The notes under the pieces are model-generated. The model made no database searches and was not told the origin of the DNA. It saw only the letters and a program-made list of their open reading frames with translations. This document shows, one piece after another, positions 1-11,131 of a stretch of 64,000 nucleotides of DNA. Position 1 is the first letter of the stretch. The number at the start of each line of letters is the position of its first letter. Position numbers and translations under genes: made by a program. Source of the stretch: a bacterium (GTDB lineage: Bacteria; BMS3Abin14). The DNA is taken from the NCBI GenBank assembly GCA_020350725.1, contig CP070719.1, forward strand, positions 2,410,897 through 2,474,896, given 5' to 3'.

Positions 1-143
1 TACAGGGACGGCACAGAGGAATATGCCGTTAAATAGAACAAAGTGCTGAGAACCACGTTCCAGGAATGATGCTCTTGCCTTAATTCTCAATCCCTGGTTC
101 CAGGCTCATAGCGCTGCAACACTCAGGAAACGGAGGTCATCGG

Positions 144-1313
144 GTGAAGATCCACGAGTATCAAGCCAAGGAACTTCTGAGACAGTATGGCGTGCCCGTC
201 CCGGACGGAGGTGTCGCCTTCACCTCCGAGGAGGCACGGGAAATCGCCGCCAGGCTGAACACCAGAGCGGTCGTCAAGGCCCAGATCCACGCCGGCGGGA
301 GGGGCAAGGCAGGCGGTGTCCAGCTGGTGAGCACGCCCGATGAGGCGGCGAGCACAGCCGGTGAGCTCCTCGGGAAGTCTCTGGTGACCTACCAGACCGG
401 CCCGGAGGGGCAGGTCGTCAGCCGAGTCCTCGTCGAGGGGGCGTTGGGGATTGCGTCCGAACTCTACCTGGGAATGGTGATCGATCGGGCAACCGAGAGG
501 GTCGTCGTCATGGCCAGCACGGAGGGGGGGGTTGAGATCGAGAAGGTTGCAGCCGAGACACCGGAGAAGATCCTCAAACAGTACGCCGATCCGGCGCTGG
601 GATTGATGCCCTACCAGGCGCGCCTTCTGGCCTTCGGGCTCGGTCTCCAGGGAAAGACGGCGAGCGCAGCCGCCTCCTTCATCATGAAACTCTACCAGCT
701 CTTCGTAGACAAGGACTGCTCCCTGGCCGAGATCAACCCCCTGGTCATCCTCGAGGACGGCGGTGTGATCGCCCTCGATGCGAAGCTCAACTTCGATGAC
801 AATGCTCTTTACAGACACCCTGAAGTCACCGACCTCAGAGACCTCACGGAGGAGGAACCCCTCGAGATAGAAGCATCGGAGTATGGACTCTCCTACATCA
901 AACTCGACGGCAATGTCGGCTGCATGGTCAATGGAGCGGGTCTCGCCATGGCGACCATGGATATCATCAAGTTAGCCGGTGGCGAACCGGCCAACTTCCT
1001 CGATGTGGGCGGCGCTGCGAAGGAGGAGTCGGTGACCAACGCCTTTCGCATCATCCTGGCCGACGAAAACGTGAAAGCTGTCCTGGTGAACATCTTCGGG
1101 GGGATCGTTCGCTGTGACATCGTGGCCCAGGGTGTCGTGAATGCCGCCAGGAACCTCGATGTCAAGGTGCCGGTCGTCGTCAGGCTGGAGGGCACGAACG
1201 CGGAGGAGGGACTGAAACTCATTGAGGAATCCGGCATGAAGTTCGTGACTGCTAAGGGGCTCAAGACAGCGGCCGAAAATGCTGTCAAGGCCGCCACCGG
1301 CCAGGAGGTCTGA
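144..1313 (+). CDS. sucC: Succinyl-CoA ligase (ADP-forming), beta subunit
   Basis: This is the nucleotide-binding subunit of succinyl-CoA ligase, which interconverts succinyl-CoA and succinate with ATP formation in the cytoplasm. The 389-residue product has the normal family length. It opens with the typical N-terminus [20 protein letters not shown], continues through an ATP-grasp fold ([13 protein letters not shown] near residue 47), and has the C-terminal ligase domain with [13 protein letters not shown] near residue 315. The start is GTG, preceded by GGAGGT at 132-137. It is the first visible gene of the TCA operon and ends one base before sucD. Assignment is secure from the sequence and the neighbour. 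Confidence 0.97.
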   Translation: MKIHEYQAKELLRQYGVPVPDGGVAFTSEEAREIAARLNTRAVVKAQIHAGGRGKAGGVQLVSTPDEAASTAGELLGKSLVTYQTGPEGQVVSRVLVEGALGIASELYLGMVIDRATERVVVMASTEGGVEIEKVAAETPEKILKQYADPALGLMPYQARLLAFGLGLQGKTASAAASFIMKLYQLFVDKDCSLAEINPLVILEDGGVIALDAKLNFDDNALYRHPEVTDLRDLTEEEPLEIEASEYGLSYIKLDGNVGCMVNGAGLAMATMDIIKLAGGEPANFLDVGGAAKEESVTNAFRIILADENVKAVLVNIFGGIVRCDIVAQGVVNAARNLDVKVPVVVRLEGTNAEEGLKLIEESGMKFVTAKGLKTAAENAVKAATGQEV

Positions 1314-1314
1314 G

Positions 1315-2187
1315 ATGAGCATCCTCGTGAACAGAGAAACCAGGGTCGTTGTCCAGGGTATCACCGGCCGGGAGGGGTCCTTTCACACGGAGCAGTGTGT
1401 CGCCTACGGAACAAAGGTCGTCGCGGGTGTCACGCCCGGCAAGGGCGGCGAGACCGCGAACGGGATTCCGGTCTTCAACACGGTGGCTGAAGCAGTTGAA
1501 AAGGAAGGCGCCAACGCATCGCTTATCTTCGTCCCGCCTGCCTTCTCGGGCGACGCGGTCCTGGAATCGGCATCGGCGGGGATAGAGCTGGTGGTGTGCA
1601 TCACCGAGGGGATACCCACCGTCGATATGATCAAGGTCAAGGATGCCCTCAGGGGCACAGGCGTCAGGATGGTCGGCCCCAATTGCCCGGGCGTCATCAC
1701 ACCCGGTCAATGCAAGATGGGCATCATGCCGGGATTCATTCACATGGAAGGAAGGGTTGGGGTCATCTCCCGCAGTGGTACCCTCACCTATGAGGCGGTT
1801 GCCCAGCTGACCGAGCTGGGTATAGGCCAGAGCACCTGTATCGGGATCGGCGGCGACCCGGTCATCGGAAGCACATTTCTGGATCTCCTGCGGCTCTTCA
1901 ATGATGATCCCGAGACGGACGCGGTGGTCCTTATCGGTGAGATCGGCGGTTCCGCGGAAGAGGAGGCTGCCGAATACATCGGCCGGGAGATGAAAAAACC
2001 GGTTGTCTCTTTCATCGCAGGACAGACCGCGCCTCCCGGCAAGCGGATGGGCCATGCCGGAGCCATCATCGCCGGAGGCAAGGGAACCGCGGCCGAGAAG
2101 GTCTCGGCCCTGGAGAAGGCCGGTGTTATCGTCAGCAGCAGCCCAGCGGACATCGGCGCCAAAGTGGCCGAAGTCCTTGGTCTTTGA
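1315..2187 (+). CDS. sucD: Succinyl-CoA ligase, alpha subunit
   Basis: This is the CoA-binding and phosphohistidine subunit that pairs with SucC. The reading frame is open further upstream, but ATG at 1315 gives the canonical N-terminus [18 protein letters not shown] and sits behind the GGAGG at the end of sucC. The product is 290 residues. The CoA-site motif [10 protein letters not shown] lies near residue 122. The region [15 protein letters not shown] near residue 243 holds the histidine that carries the phosphate in the family. It is followed after 13 bases by korD, so succinyl-CoA made by the Kor enzyme could be passed straight to this ligase. Confidence 0.97.
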   Translation: MSILVNRETRVVVQGITGREGSFHTEQCVAYGTKVVAGVTPGKGGETANGIPVFNTVAEAVEKEGANASLIFVPPAFSGDAVLESASAGIELVVCITEGIPTVDMIKVKDALRGTGVRMVGPNCPGVITPGQCKMGIMPGFIHMEGRVGVISRSGTLTYEAVAQLTELGIGQSTCIGIGGDPVIGSTFLDLLRLFNDDPETDAVVLIGEIGGSAEEEAAEYIGREMKKPVVSFIAGQTAPPGKRMGHAGAIIAGGKGTAAEKVSALEKAGVIVSSSPADIGAKVAEVLGL

Positions 2188-2200
2188 CAGGGAGGATAGG

Positions 2201-2455
2201 ATGGCCGAGAAGGTTCGCCAGGAAGAGACGGAAGTCGCTCAATACGAGGAAAGGAAGATCGTCATCCTCCCTCGCCACTGCAAGGGCTGTGAGATATGCG
2301 TCCTTCTGTGCCCGGCCTCCGTTCTGGAGATGAAGGATTTCAAGGCCCATGTGGCCCGAATAGAGGATTGCACCGAATGCATGCTCTGTGAGATCCGATG
2401 CCCCGATTTTGCTATAGAGGTCTATCAATCGGGCAAGAAGGGGAAGGCGAAATGA
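2201..2455 (+). CDS. korD: 2-oxoglutarate:ferredoxin oxidoreductase, delta (ferredoxin) subunit
   Basis: This small 84-residue protein has two classical 4Fe-4S motifs, C27-x2-C30-x2-C33-x3-CP and C57-x2-C60-x2-C63-x3-CP. It is the electron-transfer subunit of a four-subunit 2-oxoacid:ferredoxin oxidoreductase. ATG at 2201 follows GGAGG at 2191-2195; a longer in-frame extension back into sucD is not needed. Its stop overlaps the korA start (ATGA at 2452-2455), which implies translational coupling. The 2-oxoglutarate specificity is inferred from the sucCD/frd context. Confidence 0.93.
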   Translation: MAEKVRQEETEVAQYEERKIVILPRHCKGCEICVLLCPASVLEMKDFKAHVARIEDCTECMLCEIRCPDFAIEVYQSGKKGKAK

Positions 2456-3585
2456 GCGGAAAGGAAGTCTTCTACCAGGGGAACGAGGCGTGCGCGGAGG
2501 GTGCCCTGTACGCCGGCTGCCGCTTCTTCGCCGGCTACCCCATCACACCCTCCACGGAGGTGGCCGAATTCCTCGCCAGGCGCCTTCCCCGGGTGGGTGG
2601 CGCCTTTATCCAGATGGAGGATGAGATCGCGGCCATGGCCGCTGTCATCGGCGCCTCCCTCGTGGGCAAGAAGAGCCTGACGGCCACCAGTGGACCGGGA
2701 TACTCACTCAAGATGGAGAACCTCGGGTACGCCTGCATTGCCGAGGTTCCCTGCGTCATCGTCAACGTGATGAGAGGAGGGCCGAGCACCGGCCTGCCAA
2801 CGGGGCCCAGCCAGTCGGACGTCATGCAGGCGCGCTGGGGCACGCACGGGGACCACCCGGCCATCGCCCTCGCTCCGGCATCGGTCCAGGAGATCTTCAC
2901 CGAGACGGTAAGGGCCTTTAACATCTCCGAGCGACTGAGAACGCCTGTGTCTCTCCTGACCGACGAGATCATCGGTCACATGAGGGAGAGGATCATCATC
3001 CCTCCGGAGGGGGAACTGGAGATCTGGGACAGGCCACGTCCCACCGTCCCTCCTGAACAGTACAAACCCTACGATATAAGCGAGGGGATCATTCCGCCCA
3101 TGGCGGATTTCGGTTCAGGCTATCGATACCATGTCACCGGTCTCAACCACGACGAGACGGGATTCCCGACCAACAAACCTTCTCTGGTTCAACCGGAGGA
3201 GGAGAGGCTTATGGCGAAGGTCACGGAGAACCTCGACATCCTGGAGAAGCACGAATACACCGAAAAGGAGGGGGCCAGGATCGGGGTGGTGTCCTTCGGT
3301 TCCTCGGCCAGGTCCTCCCGCGCCGCCATCGGCCTGGCGGCGGAAGCCGGGATCAAGGTCGACTTTCTCAGGCTCATCACCCTCTGGCCCTTCCCGGAGG
3401 ATGCGGCCGTCCAGATGGCGGACAAGGTCGACACGATCATCGTACCGGAGATGAACCTCGGCCAGATGATCGAGGAGGTCCAGCGTTCCATCGCCGGCAG
3501 GGCCGAGGTCGTCGGCGTCAACAGGGCGGACGGAGAGCCCATCACCCCCGCCCAGATACTGGACAGGATCAGGGAGGTGGCCTGA
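2452..3585 (+). CDS. korA: 2-oxoglutarate:ferredoxin oxidoreductase, alpha subunit
   Basis: This subunit carries the pyrimidine-binding half of the thiamine-diphosphate site and takes part in oxidative decarboxylation of 2-oxoglutarate, or its reversal. The 377-residue product begins MSGKEVFYQGNEACAEGAL and has the family sequences GYPITPSTEVAEF near residue 28, TATSGPGYSLKMENLGYAC near 80 and GGPSTGLPTGPSQSD near 107. The start ATG overlaps the korD stop, and its own stop overlaps the korB start (TGATG at 3583-3587). Exact oxoacid preference cannot be read from the sequence. Confidence 0.95.
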   Translation: MSGKEVFYQGNEACAEGALYAGCRFFAGYPITPSTEVAEFLARRLPRVGGAFIQMEDEIAAMAAVIGASLVGKKSLTATSGPGYSLKMENLGYACIAEVPCVIVNVMRGGPSTGLPTGPSQSDVMQARWGTHGDHPAIALAPASVQEIFTETVRAFNISERLRTPVSLLTDEIIGHMRERIIIPPEGELEIWDRPRPTVPPEQYKPYDISEGIIPPMADFGSGYRYHVTGLNHDETGFPTNKPSLVQPEEERLMAKVTENLDILEKHEYTEKEGARIGVVSFGSSARSSRAAIGLAAEAGIKVDFLRLITLWPFPEDAAVQMADKVDTIIVPEMNLGQMIEEVQRSIAGRAEVVGVNRADGEPITPAQILDRIREVA

Positions 3586-4403
3586 TGACGTTCAACTACG
3601 ATGAATATATCAGACCCGGTAAGCTCCCCCACATCTGGTGCCCCGGGTGCGCCCACGGCATCGTGATGAAGAGCATCATAAGGGCCATCGACCGCGTCGG
3701 TCTCGAAAAGGACAAGACGGTCATCGTGTCCGGCATCGGGTGCGCGTCCCGGATGCCGGGGTACGTCGATTTCAACACCCTGCACACGACGCACGGCAGA
3801 TCACTGGCTTTTGCCACCGGTGTCAAAATGGCGGACCCGGAATTGAATGTCATCGCCGTGGCCGGCGACGGGGACGCTCTCGCCATCGGGGGGAACCACT
3901 TCATCCACACCTGCCGCAGGAACATCGACATCACCATGATCGTTTTCAACAACAACATCTACGGCATGACGGGCGGTCAGTTCTCCCCGACCACGCCCCA
4001 CGGCAGGTTGGCCTCCACCACGCCCTACGGCAACCCGGATTACGCTTTCGACGTCGTGGAACTCTCGATTGGCGCCGGCGCCAGCTACGTGTCCCGGAGC
4101 ACGGCCTATCACGCCATACCGCTGGAGAGGCAGATCGCGGACGGGATCGCCCACAAGGGGTTTTCGGTCATCGACGCTCTGTGCACCTGCCCCACGACGT
4201 ATGGGAGACGAAACAAACTGGGAAACGCGACGGAGATGCTGATGTGGTTCAAGGACAACACGGTCGGCGTCAAGGCGGCCGAGAAGATGCCCCCCGAGAA
4301 ATTGGAGGGAAAGATCCTCACCGGGGTCTTCAAAAAAGAGGAAAAGCCCGAATACTGTGACGAGTACGCCAAGATCATCGAAAGGGTATCCGCCAAGGGC
4401 TGA
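3585..4403 (+). CDS. korB: 2-oxoglutarate:ferredoxin oxidoreductase, beta subunit
   Basis: This is the thiamine-diphosphate and 4Fe-4S binding catalytic subunit, 272 residues. HIWCPGCAHG supplies two cluster cysteines (C19, C22), and further conserved cysteines lie in GIGCASRMPGY and near CTCPTTYGRRN. The cofactor motif GDGDALAIGGNH followed by NNNIYGMTGGQ is the usual TPP/metal signature. It completes the D-A-B order, but the gamma subunit is not next; it appears after three fumarate reductase genes at 7881. Confidence 0.95.
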   Translation: MTFNYDEYIRPGKLPHIWCPGCAHGIVMKSIIRAIDRVGLEKDKTVIVSGIGCASRMPGYVDFNTLHTTHGRSLAFATGVKMADPELNVIAVAGDGDALAIGGNHFIHTCRRNIDITMIVFNNNIYGMTGGQFSPTTPHGRLASTTPYGNPDYAFDVVELSIGAGASYVSRSTAYHAIPLERQIADGIAHKGFSVIDALCTCPTTYGRRNKLGNATEMLMWFKDNTVGVKAAEKMPPEKLEGKILTGVFKKEEKPEYCDEYAKIIERVSAKG

Positions 4404-4483
4404 AGGCAGGGCAGTGGAGGGCAGGCGGTCACCAATGTCCGTCTTCCTGCGCAACCAAACCCCATGATTTAAGGAAAGGTGCC

Positions 4484-5146
4484 ATGTCAGTGTTAAAAAG
4501 TGCGGTGGGAAGGAAAGTGATAATGGCGGTGACCGGTTTCTTTATGGTCTTTTTCGTCCTGATGCACCTCCTCGGGAATTCGACCATATTCATCGGTCCG
4601 GAATGGATCAACTCATACGCGGAACACCTCCACGATCTTCCCGTGGTCGTGTGGCCTTTCCGCGGTTTCATGTTCGTCATGCTCTGCCTCCATGTCTTTT
4701 TCGGCATTACGCTGACCCTGGAGAACTGGGGGGCCAACCCCGGGAAATACGCCGTCTCGAAAAAGCTCAAGACCACCTTTGCCGGCAAGACCATGATCTG
4801 GACGGGACTTCTCCTTCTCGCGTTTATCCTGTTTCACCTGCTTCACTTCACCTTGAAGGTCGTCCCGGAGGTTCCCCAGGTGCTCGATGAACTCGGACGG
4901 TTCGATGTCTACACAATGATGGTCGCCGGTCTCCTGAACAGGGTTGTGGCGGGGATCTATATCGCAGCAATGATCGTCCTGTTCCTTCACACGAGTCACG
5001 GCATCCAGAGCATCTTCCAGACCATTGGCCTAAACAACGAGAGGACACTGCCCAAATACAACCTGGCGGCAAAATTCCTGTCCGCTGTCTTTCTGATCGG
5101 GTTCAGTGCCATTCCTGTTCTCATCGTCACGTGGATCATTAGCTAG
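4484..5146 (+). CDS. sdhC: Succinate dehydrogenase/fumarate reductase, di-heme cytochrome b subunit
   Basis: This 220-residue, five-helix membrane protein belongs to the b558 family that anchors the SdhAB/FrdAB dimer and exchanges electrons with quinones. Hydrophobic segments lie at about residues 12-31, 58-82, 104-127, 146-169 and 192-217. Histidines expected as haem ligands occur within them (for example MHLLGN, CLHVFFG, LFHLLHF and LHTSHGIQS). This single-subunit anchor type is the one used in Geobacter and Bacillus relatives, where it can work as dehydrogenase or fumarate reductase. An 80-base gap separates it from korB. Confidence 0.93.
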   Translation: MSVLKSAVGRKVIMAVTGFFMVFFVLMHLLGNSTIFIGPEWINSYAEHLHDLPVVVWPFRGFMFVMLCLHVFFGITLTLENWGANPGKYAVSKKLKTTFAGKTMIWTGLLLLAFILFHLLHFTLKVVPEVPQVLDELGRFDVYTMMVAGLLNRVVAGIYIAAMIVLFLHTSHGIQSIFQTIGLNNERTLPKYNLAAKFLSAVFLIGFSAIPVLIVTWIIS

Positions 5147-5159
5147 AAGGGGGGAATCA

Positions 5160-7072
<1,913 letters not shown>

Positions 7073-7073
<1 letters not shown>

Positions 7074-7840
7074 TGAGCGAACATACTGCGCATGAGACGA
7101 TGACCCTCAAGCTGATCGTCTGGCGCCAGAAAGGGCCCGATGAACCCGGCCGTTTCGAGACGTACCTCGCCAGGGACATCACCGAGCATCACTCCTTTCT
7201 GGAAATGCTGGATGTAGTGAATGAGGATCTTATCAGAGAGGGCATAGAGCCCATCGTTTTCGACCACGACTGCCGGGAAGGGATCTGCGGTACATGCTCG
7301 CAGGTCATCAACGGCCTGGCCCACGGGGGACAGACGAGGACCACCGTGTGCCAGCTCCACATGCGGAAATTCAAGGACGGCGACACCATCTACATCGAGC
7401 CCTGGCGGGCCAAAGCCTTTCCCATACTCAAGGACCTCATGGTCGACCGGAGCGCCCTGGACAGGATCATCCAGGCCGGAGGGTACGCCTCCGTCAACAC
7501 AGGCGCGGCGCCGGACGGAAACGCCATTCTGATCTCCAAGGAGGACGCCGATTACGCCATGGATGCCGCCGAATGCATCGGCTGCGGCGCATGTGTGGCA
7601 GCCTGCCCGAACGGTGCTGCCATGCTCTTCACGGGCGCCAAGGTCTCCCAGTTCGCCTCTCTGCCCCAGGGCCGGGAGGAGGGCAGAATACGGGTGACCG
7701 GCATGCTGCAGGCCATGCAGGAGTGCGGCTTCGGCAACTGCACAAACCACTACGAGTGCCAGGCGGCCTGTCCGAAGGGGATCGACGTTAAGTTCATCGC
7801 GCGGCTCAACAGGGAATATCTGAAAACCCTCTTCATGTGA
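7073..7840 (+). CDS. sdhB: Succinate dehydrogenase/fumarate reductase, iron-sulfur subunit
   Basis: This subunit carries electrons between the flavin and the cytochrome b anchor. The 255-residue product has the plant-type 2Fe-2S motif C67-REGI-C72-GT-C75 with C93. A bacterial-type motif [12 protein letters not shown] lies near residue 165, and the last cluster region [20 protein letters not shown] near 222. ATG at 7073 overlaps the sdhA stop; the GTG codon immediately before it is an equally possible start, adding one residue. Forty bases separate it from korC. Confidence 0.96.
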
Positions 7841-7880
7841 GCCGTGAGGTCTCCGGACAGGGCCGGTCAGGAGGATAAAC

Positions 7881-8417
7881 ATGTCCAATAGATACGAAGT
7901 GAGGTTGAGCGGTGCGGGCGGTCAGGGCCTGGTCCTGGGGGGCGTTATCCTCGCTGAGGCGGTCTCTCTATACGAGGGGAATAACGCCGTTCAGACTCAG
8001 TCCTACGGACCCGAGGCGAGGGGAGGGGCGAGCAAATCGGAGGTGATCATCTCAACAGAGGAGATCGACTATCCGAAGGCTACCCAGATAGACCTTCTCC
8101 TCTGTCTCACCCAGGAATCCTGCGACAAATATGTCGTTGACCTGAAAGAGGATGGCATCCTCATTGCGGACAGCCGCATGGTGAAAGACCTGCCCGAGGG
8201 AAACTACCGGATATACAATCTTCCCATCATCGATACCGCGAAAGAGAAGGTTGGAAAGGTTTTTGTCGCCAACATCGTCGCCCTTGGCGCCATCGCCCAC
8301 CTTGTCGATGCCGTCTCTCTTGCTTCCGTGGAAAAGGCGGTCCTCAAGAGAGTACCTCCGGGAACAGAGGAACTGAACAAGAAGGCCCTTAAGCTGGGAT
8401 ACGATCTGGTGGAGTAA
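7881..8417 (+). CDS. korC: 2-oxoglutarate:ferredoxin oxidoreductase, gamma subunit
   Basis: This is the gamma subunit of the 2-oxoacid:ferredoxin oxidoreductase, 178 residues of the expected size. It begins with LSGAGGQGLVLGGVILAEA, the hallmark of the family, followed by QTQSYGPEARGGASKSEV near residue 39. The start has a strong AGGAGG at 7869-7874. It is separated from korDAB by sdhCAB but lies in the same orientation, and a terminator follows it, so all four Kor subunits are probably made from one long transcript. Confidence 0.94.
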   Translation: MSNRYEVRLSGAGGQGLVLGGVILAEAVSLYEGNNAVQTQSYGPEARGGASKSEVIISTEEIDYPKATQIDLLLCLTQESCDKYVVDLKEDGILIADSRMVKDLPEGNYRIYNLPIIDTAKEKVGKVFVANIVALGAIAHLVDAVSLASVEKAVLKRVPPGTEELNKKALKLGYDLVE

Positions 8418-8455
8418 AGACGCTCCGCGCAGGGCGGATTCAATGATGCGGGCCG

Positions 8456-8480
8456 GGGACGCTGTCAGCGTCCCTTTTTT
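8456..8480 (+). terminator. Rho-independent terminator after korC
   Basis: A GC-rich hairpin with the stem GGGACGC (8456-8462) pairing with GCGTCCC (8468-8474) across a five-base loop is followed by six T residues. It is placed 38 bases after korC and before the separate rubrerythrin gene, so it closes the TCA operon. Confidence 0.9.
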
Positions 8481-8575
8481 GACGGGCGAGGAAAAAACTG
8501 GTTTAATTGTCAGGGTCAGACACGGGGCGAAAGGGATATGAGCGAGTTTTGATAACCGTGGGGAGGAGGAAGTCA

Positions 8576-9070
8576 ATGAGCAAGACAGAGGACAATCTCA
8601 AGGAGGCTTTTGCAGGGGAATCGCAGGCCAACAGGAAATACCTCGCCTTTGCGAAAAAAGCTGATGAGGAGGGGTATCCCCAGATCGCCAGGCTGTTTCG
8701 GGCTGCTGCCGAGGCCGAGACCGTCCACGCCCATGCCCACCTTGAGGTATTGCATGGGGTTGGATCAACAGAGGAAAACCTCAGGGAGGCCATCGGGGGA
8801 GAGACGCACGAGTTTACGAGCATGTACCCGGACATGATCGAGCATGCCAAAGCAGAGGGCAACAGCGCCGCTCAGATGAGTTTCCAGTATGCGAACGCGG
8901 TGGAAAAGATCCACGCCAGGCTCTACCAGGCGGCGCTGGATGGAATGGGCGACCTGGCCGAGGTTGACTACTACGTCTGCAGCGTCTGCGGCAACACAGT
9001 GGAGGGTGAAGCTCCCGACAAATGCCCCATTTGCGCCGCACCCAAGAGCGCCTTCATGAAGATCGACTGA
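8576..9070 (+). CDS. Rubrerythrin
   Basis: Rubrerythrin reduces hydrogen peroxide in the cytoplasm of anaerobes. The 164-residue product has an N-terminal ferritin-like four-helix domain with di-iron glutamates (AFAGESQANRKYLAF near residue 11 and AAEAETVHAHAHL near 45). A C-terminal rubredoxin domain carries the cysteine pairs CSVCGN and CPICAAP. ATG at 8576 follows GGGGAGGAGG; an upstream in-frame extension lacks family similarity. No partner oxidoreductase is adjacent. Confidence 0.95.
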   Translation: MSKTEDNLKEAFAGESQANRKYLAFAKKADEEGYPQIARLFRAAAEAETVHAHAHLEVLHGVGSTEENLREAIGGETHEFTSMYPDMIEHAKAEGNSAAQMSFQYANAVEKIHARLYQAALDGMGDLAEVDYYVCSVCGNTVEGEAPDKCPICAAPKSAFMKID

Positions 9071-9251
9071 TTGAAACACAAGGATATGGTCTAAAGGGGT
9101 TCCGGCCACTGAGTGGATCGGCTCCGATCACAGGTGGGGGGCCTGCCGCACCTGAACGCAGCCGGCGATATCATTCTGCTTCTGAGTGCGGGATCCTCCA
9201 TAATCCCATTCCCGGGCGTCCGTTGCGCAAACGAACCGGCAGGATGCCGGG

Positions 9252-9992
9252 TCATCTCCATCCCTGCTTCGCGAAGCTGTTGTGCCTTCTCAGGCAATGG
9301 ACAATCTCGCTCAGTGACGCCGGGCTGAGGATCTCCTTTTCGACAAAATATTCCCCTATGGGGCGCTGCAGCCAGCGCTGAAACCCCAGAACGGCGTTGC
9401 GCTGGAAGGAGTTGAGATATCCCAGGCGCACGGCCGACTCACCGAACCTCTCACCCATGGAACGACGGCAGAGGACCTCGCTGACCTGATCGCCGGCAAG
9501 GTAGCTCCACATCCTGGTTATCCGGCCAAAGGAAGGACGCTGATCCCGTTGCCAGGCGATCGACTTGACGAGTGAGCCCCAGGAGATGTTGCCGGAATAG
9601 TAGAGGAACTGACCCAGAAGCAGCTCCCTGCGGGGCAGGCTGCCCCGCCAGTAGTGGTCAAAATGTCCGGAAGACGGGTCCTCCGATCCGACGGTGCCCC
9701 CGGCGAAACGCTGTCCATTAACCGACATTCTAAGGTGCCCACCCCTGGAGAGGAAGTCTGTGATCCTGTGGTAAGCCTGGCCGACGTCCTTGAACCTCTC
9801 GGTCAGTTCCGATTCGCTCAGACCCAGCAGGCTGGCTCTGTCGGGATGGAGCTCCAGGGCCTTCCTGCGGTAGGCTTCCCTGAGCTTGACAATGTGCAGA
9901 GAACTCAGGAACCGGTCCGTTATCTCCAATCCGGGTCCGAACAGGGTTCGGAAGGCCTCGACGACCTCCATGTGATCGCAATGGTCCTTCAA
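9252..9992 (-). CDS. J-domain (DnaJ-like) protein
   Basis: The 246-residue protein has a J domain at about residues 30-85 with the diagnostic HPD in ALELHPDRASLLG, so it probably recruits a Hsp70. The remainder is not a standard DnaJ: there is no glycine-rich or zinc-finger region. It contains a conserved-looking segment (RRELLLGQFLYYSGNISWGS) and ends with a helical stretch, EYFVEKEILSPASLSEIVHC. The likely start is TTG at 9992, because GGGAGGATC lies just upstream; an ATG 21 bases in is the alternative. The client is unknown. Confidence 0.75.
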   Translation of the reverse strand: MKDHCDHMEVVEAFRTLFGPGLEITDRFLSSLHIVKLREAYRRKALELHPDRASLLGLSESELTERFKDVGQAYHRITDFLSRGGHLRMSVNGQRFAGGTVGSEDPSSGHFDHYWRGSLPRRELLLGQFLYYSGNISWGSLVKSIAWQRDQRPSFGRITRMWSYLAGDQVSEVLCRRSMGERFGESAVRLGYLNSFQRNAVLGFQRWLQRPIGEYFVEKEILSPASLSEIVHCLRRHNSFAKQGWR

Positions 9993-10200
9993 GAGATCCT
10001 CCCTGTACCGGACCGGGACCGGAAAAAGGGTCCGAAAGCGGAAAAACCGTCAACTGCAACTCAATGGTTACAGTATATTGTTAAATAATCGGATCTATGT
10101 CAAGATGCCATCGCACCGCAGGCGGTGCCACACGGGAAGGAAAATCCTCTCCTTGGCACTGGGTCCCGCCGGGTATGCAAGCCTCATCGGAGAGGGAAAC
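9993..10200. promoter_or_regulatory. Divergent intergenic region between J-domain gene and uracil-DNA glycosylase gene
   Basis: This spacer must hold the promoters of two divergent genes. An AT-rich island at about 10065-10090 includes ACAGTATATTGTTAAATAA, which contrasts with the GC-rich surroundings. I cannot fix -35 and -10 elements with confidence. Confidence 0.4.
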
Positions 10201-10920
10201 ATGACATCCGCTCTCGTCCAGATATCGAGAGACCTTGCCGGGTCTCTTGCCGAATTCCGGACTCCCGCCGGCGTCTCGTACATCTGTAACCCGCTCGATT
10301 ATGCCAGGGAACCCCATGAACTGTATCTTGAACGCTATGGCGGGCCGCCCAAGGAGGTAGTTCTCCTGGGAATGAACCCGGGGCCATGGGGGATGGCCCA
10401 GACGGGGGTGCCGTTCGGTGAGGTCACCGTGGTTCGGGACTGGCTGCACATAGACGGTGCCGTGACCCGACCAACCGTATCGCACCCCAAGAGGCCGATA
10501 GAAGGATTTCAGTGCACGAGACGCGAGGTCAGCGGAAGCCGGCTGTGGGGTTGGGCGAAGGGTAGATACCCTTCGCCCGGGGCCTTCTTCAGCCGATTTT
10601 TCGTCGCCAACTACTGCCCCCTCGTCTTCTACGATGCCGACGGGAGGAACATCACCCCCGACAGGCTTCCCAGGGAGGCGAGGAACCGTCTTTACCCGGC
10701 CTGCGATGAAGCTGTTGTCCGTCTTGTAGACCACCTGGGAGCGAAATGGGTATTGGGAGTGGGACGGTTCGCTGCAGACCGGGCGGCCGAGGCCCTGGCC
10801 GGGATGGATGTCCGAACCGGCCGTGTCACCCACCCCAGTCCGGCGAACCCGAGGGCGAACCGGGGGTGGGAGATCTTGATGGAGCTTGAACTGAAGGAGC
10901 TTGGCATTGAGATCCCATGA
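10201..10920 (+). CDS. Uracil-DNA glycosylase, SMUG1-like family
   Basis: This is a base-excision repair enzyme that removes uracil and some oxidised pyrimidines from DNA. The 239-residue product has the SMUG1-type first motif GMNPGPWGMAQTGVPFG at residues 57-73 and the second motif HPSPANP at 211-217. The region between them (SGSRLWGWAKGRY, FVANYCPLVFYD) also follows this family rather than Ung or Mug. ATG at 10201 after CGGAGAGGG is preferred over an in-frame ATG at 10078 that would add 41 atypical residues. Confidence 0.9.
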   Translation: MTSALVQISRDLAGSLAEFRTPAGVSYICNPLDYAREPHELYLERYGGPPKEVVLLGMNPGPWGMAQTGVPFGEVTVVRDWLHIDGAVTRPTVSHPKRPIEGFQCTRREVSGSRLWGWAKGRYPSPGAFFSRFFVANYCPLVFYDADGRNITPDRLPREARNRLYPACDEAVVRLVDHLGAKWVLGVGRFAADRAAEALAGMDVRTGRVTHPSPANPRANRGWEILMELELKELGIEIP

Positions 10921-10973
10921 TCTGAGGGGACGACCACGGGATGGCGGGAGGGATTGATAAGGGGAGAGTGACC

Positions 10974-11043
10974 GGGTCCAGGTTCCAGGTACCGAGTTCC
11001 AGCTTTGAATCGGGAACAGTGAACTGTAAACTGTGAATCAGTC
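10974..11043. repeat. Degenerate 7-bp-period array, block 1
   Basis: Ten consecutive heptads can be laid out without a phase break, for example AGTTCCA, ACTGTAA and ACTGTGA. It lies in the spacer after the glycosylase gene. A second in-phase block follows at 11093-11127. Confidence 0.8.
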
Positions 11044-11069
11044 TCAAACGAATCCCGGCGGTACTCCGA

Positions 11070-11088
11070 CCCTTCGGCACGCTCAGGG
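11070..11088. repeat. Dispersed palindromic element of the CCCTTCGG...AGGG type
   Basis: The 19-bp segment CCCTTCGGCACGCTCAGGG is bracketed by two heptad blocks. Its reverse strand translates as CPERAEGS. From memory, sequences of this kind recur in spacers of many environmental bacterial genomes and cause spurious protein predictions. Only one copy is visible here. Confidence 0.5.
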
Positions 11089-11092
11089 CAGG

Positions 11093-11127
11093 CTGTGAAC
11101 CGTGCCCCGGGAACTGTGAACGGTATT
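11093..11127. repeat. Degenerate 7-bp-period array, block 2
   Basis: Five heptads include CTGTGAA twice (11093-11099 and 11114-11120). The block runs up to the GTG start of the flavodoxin-like gene, leaving only four bases. Confidence 0.75.
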
Positions 11128-11131
11128 AATC

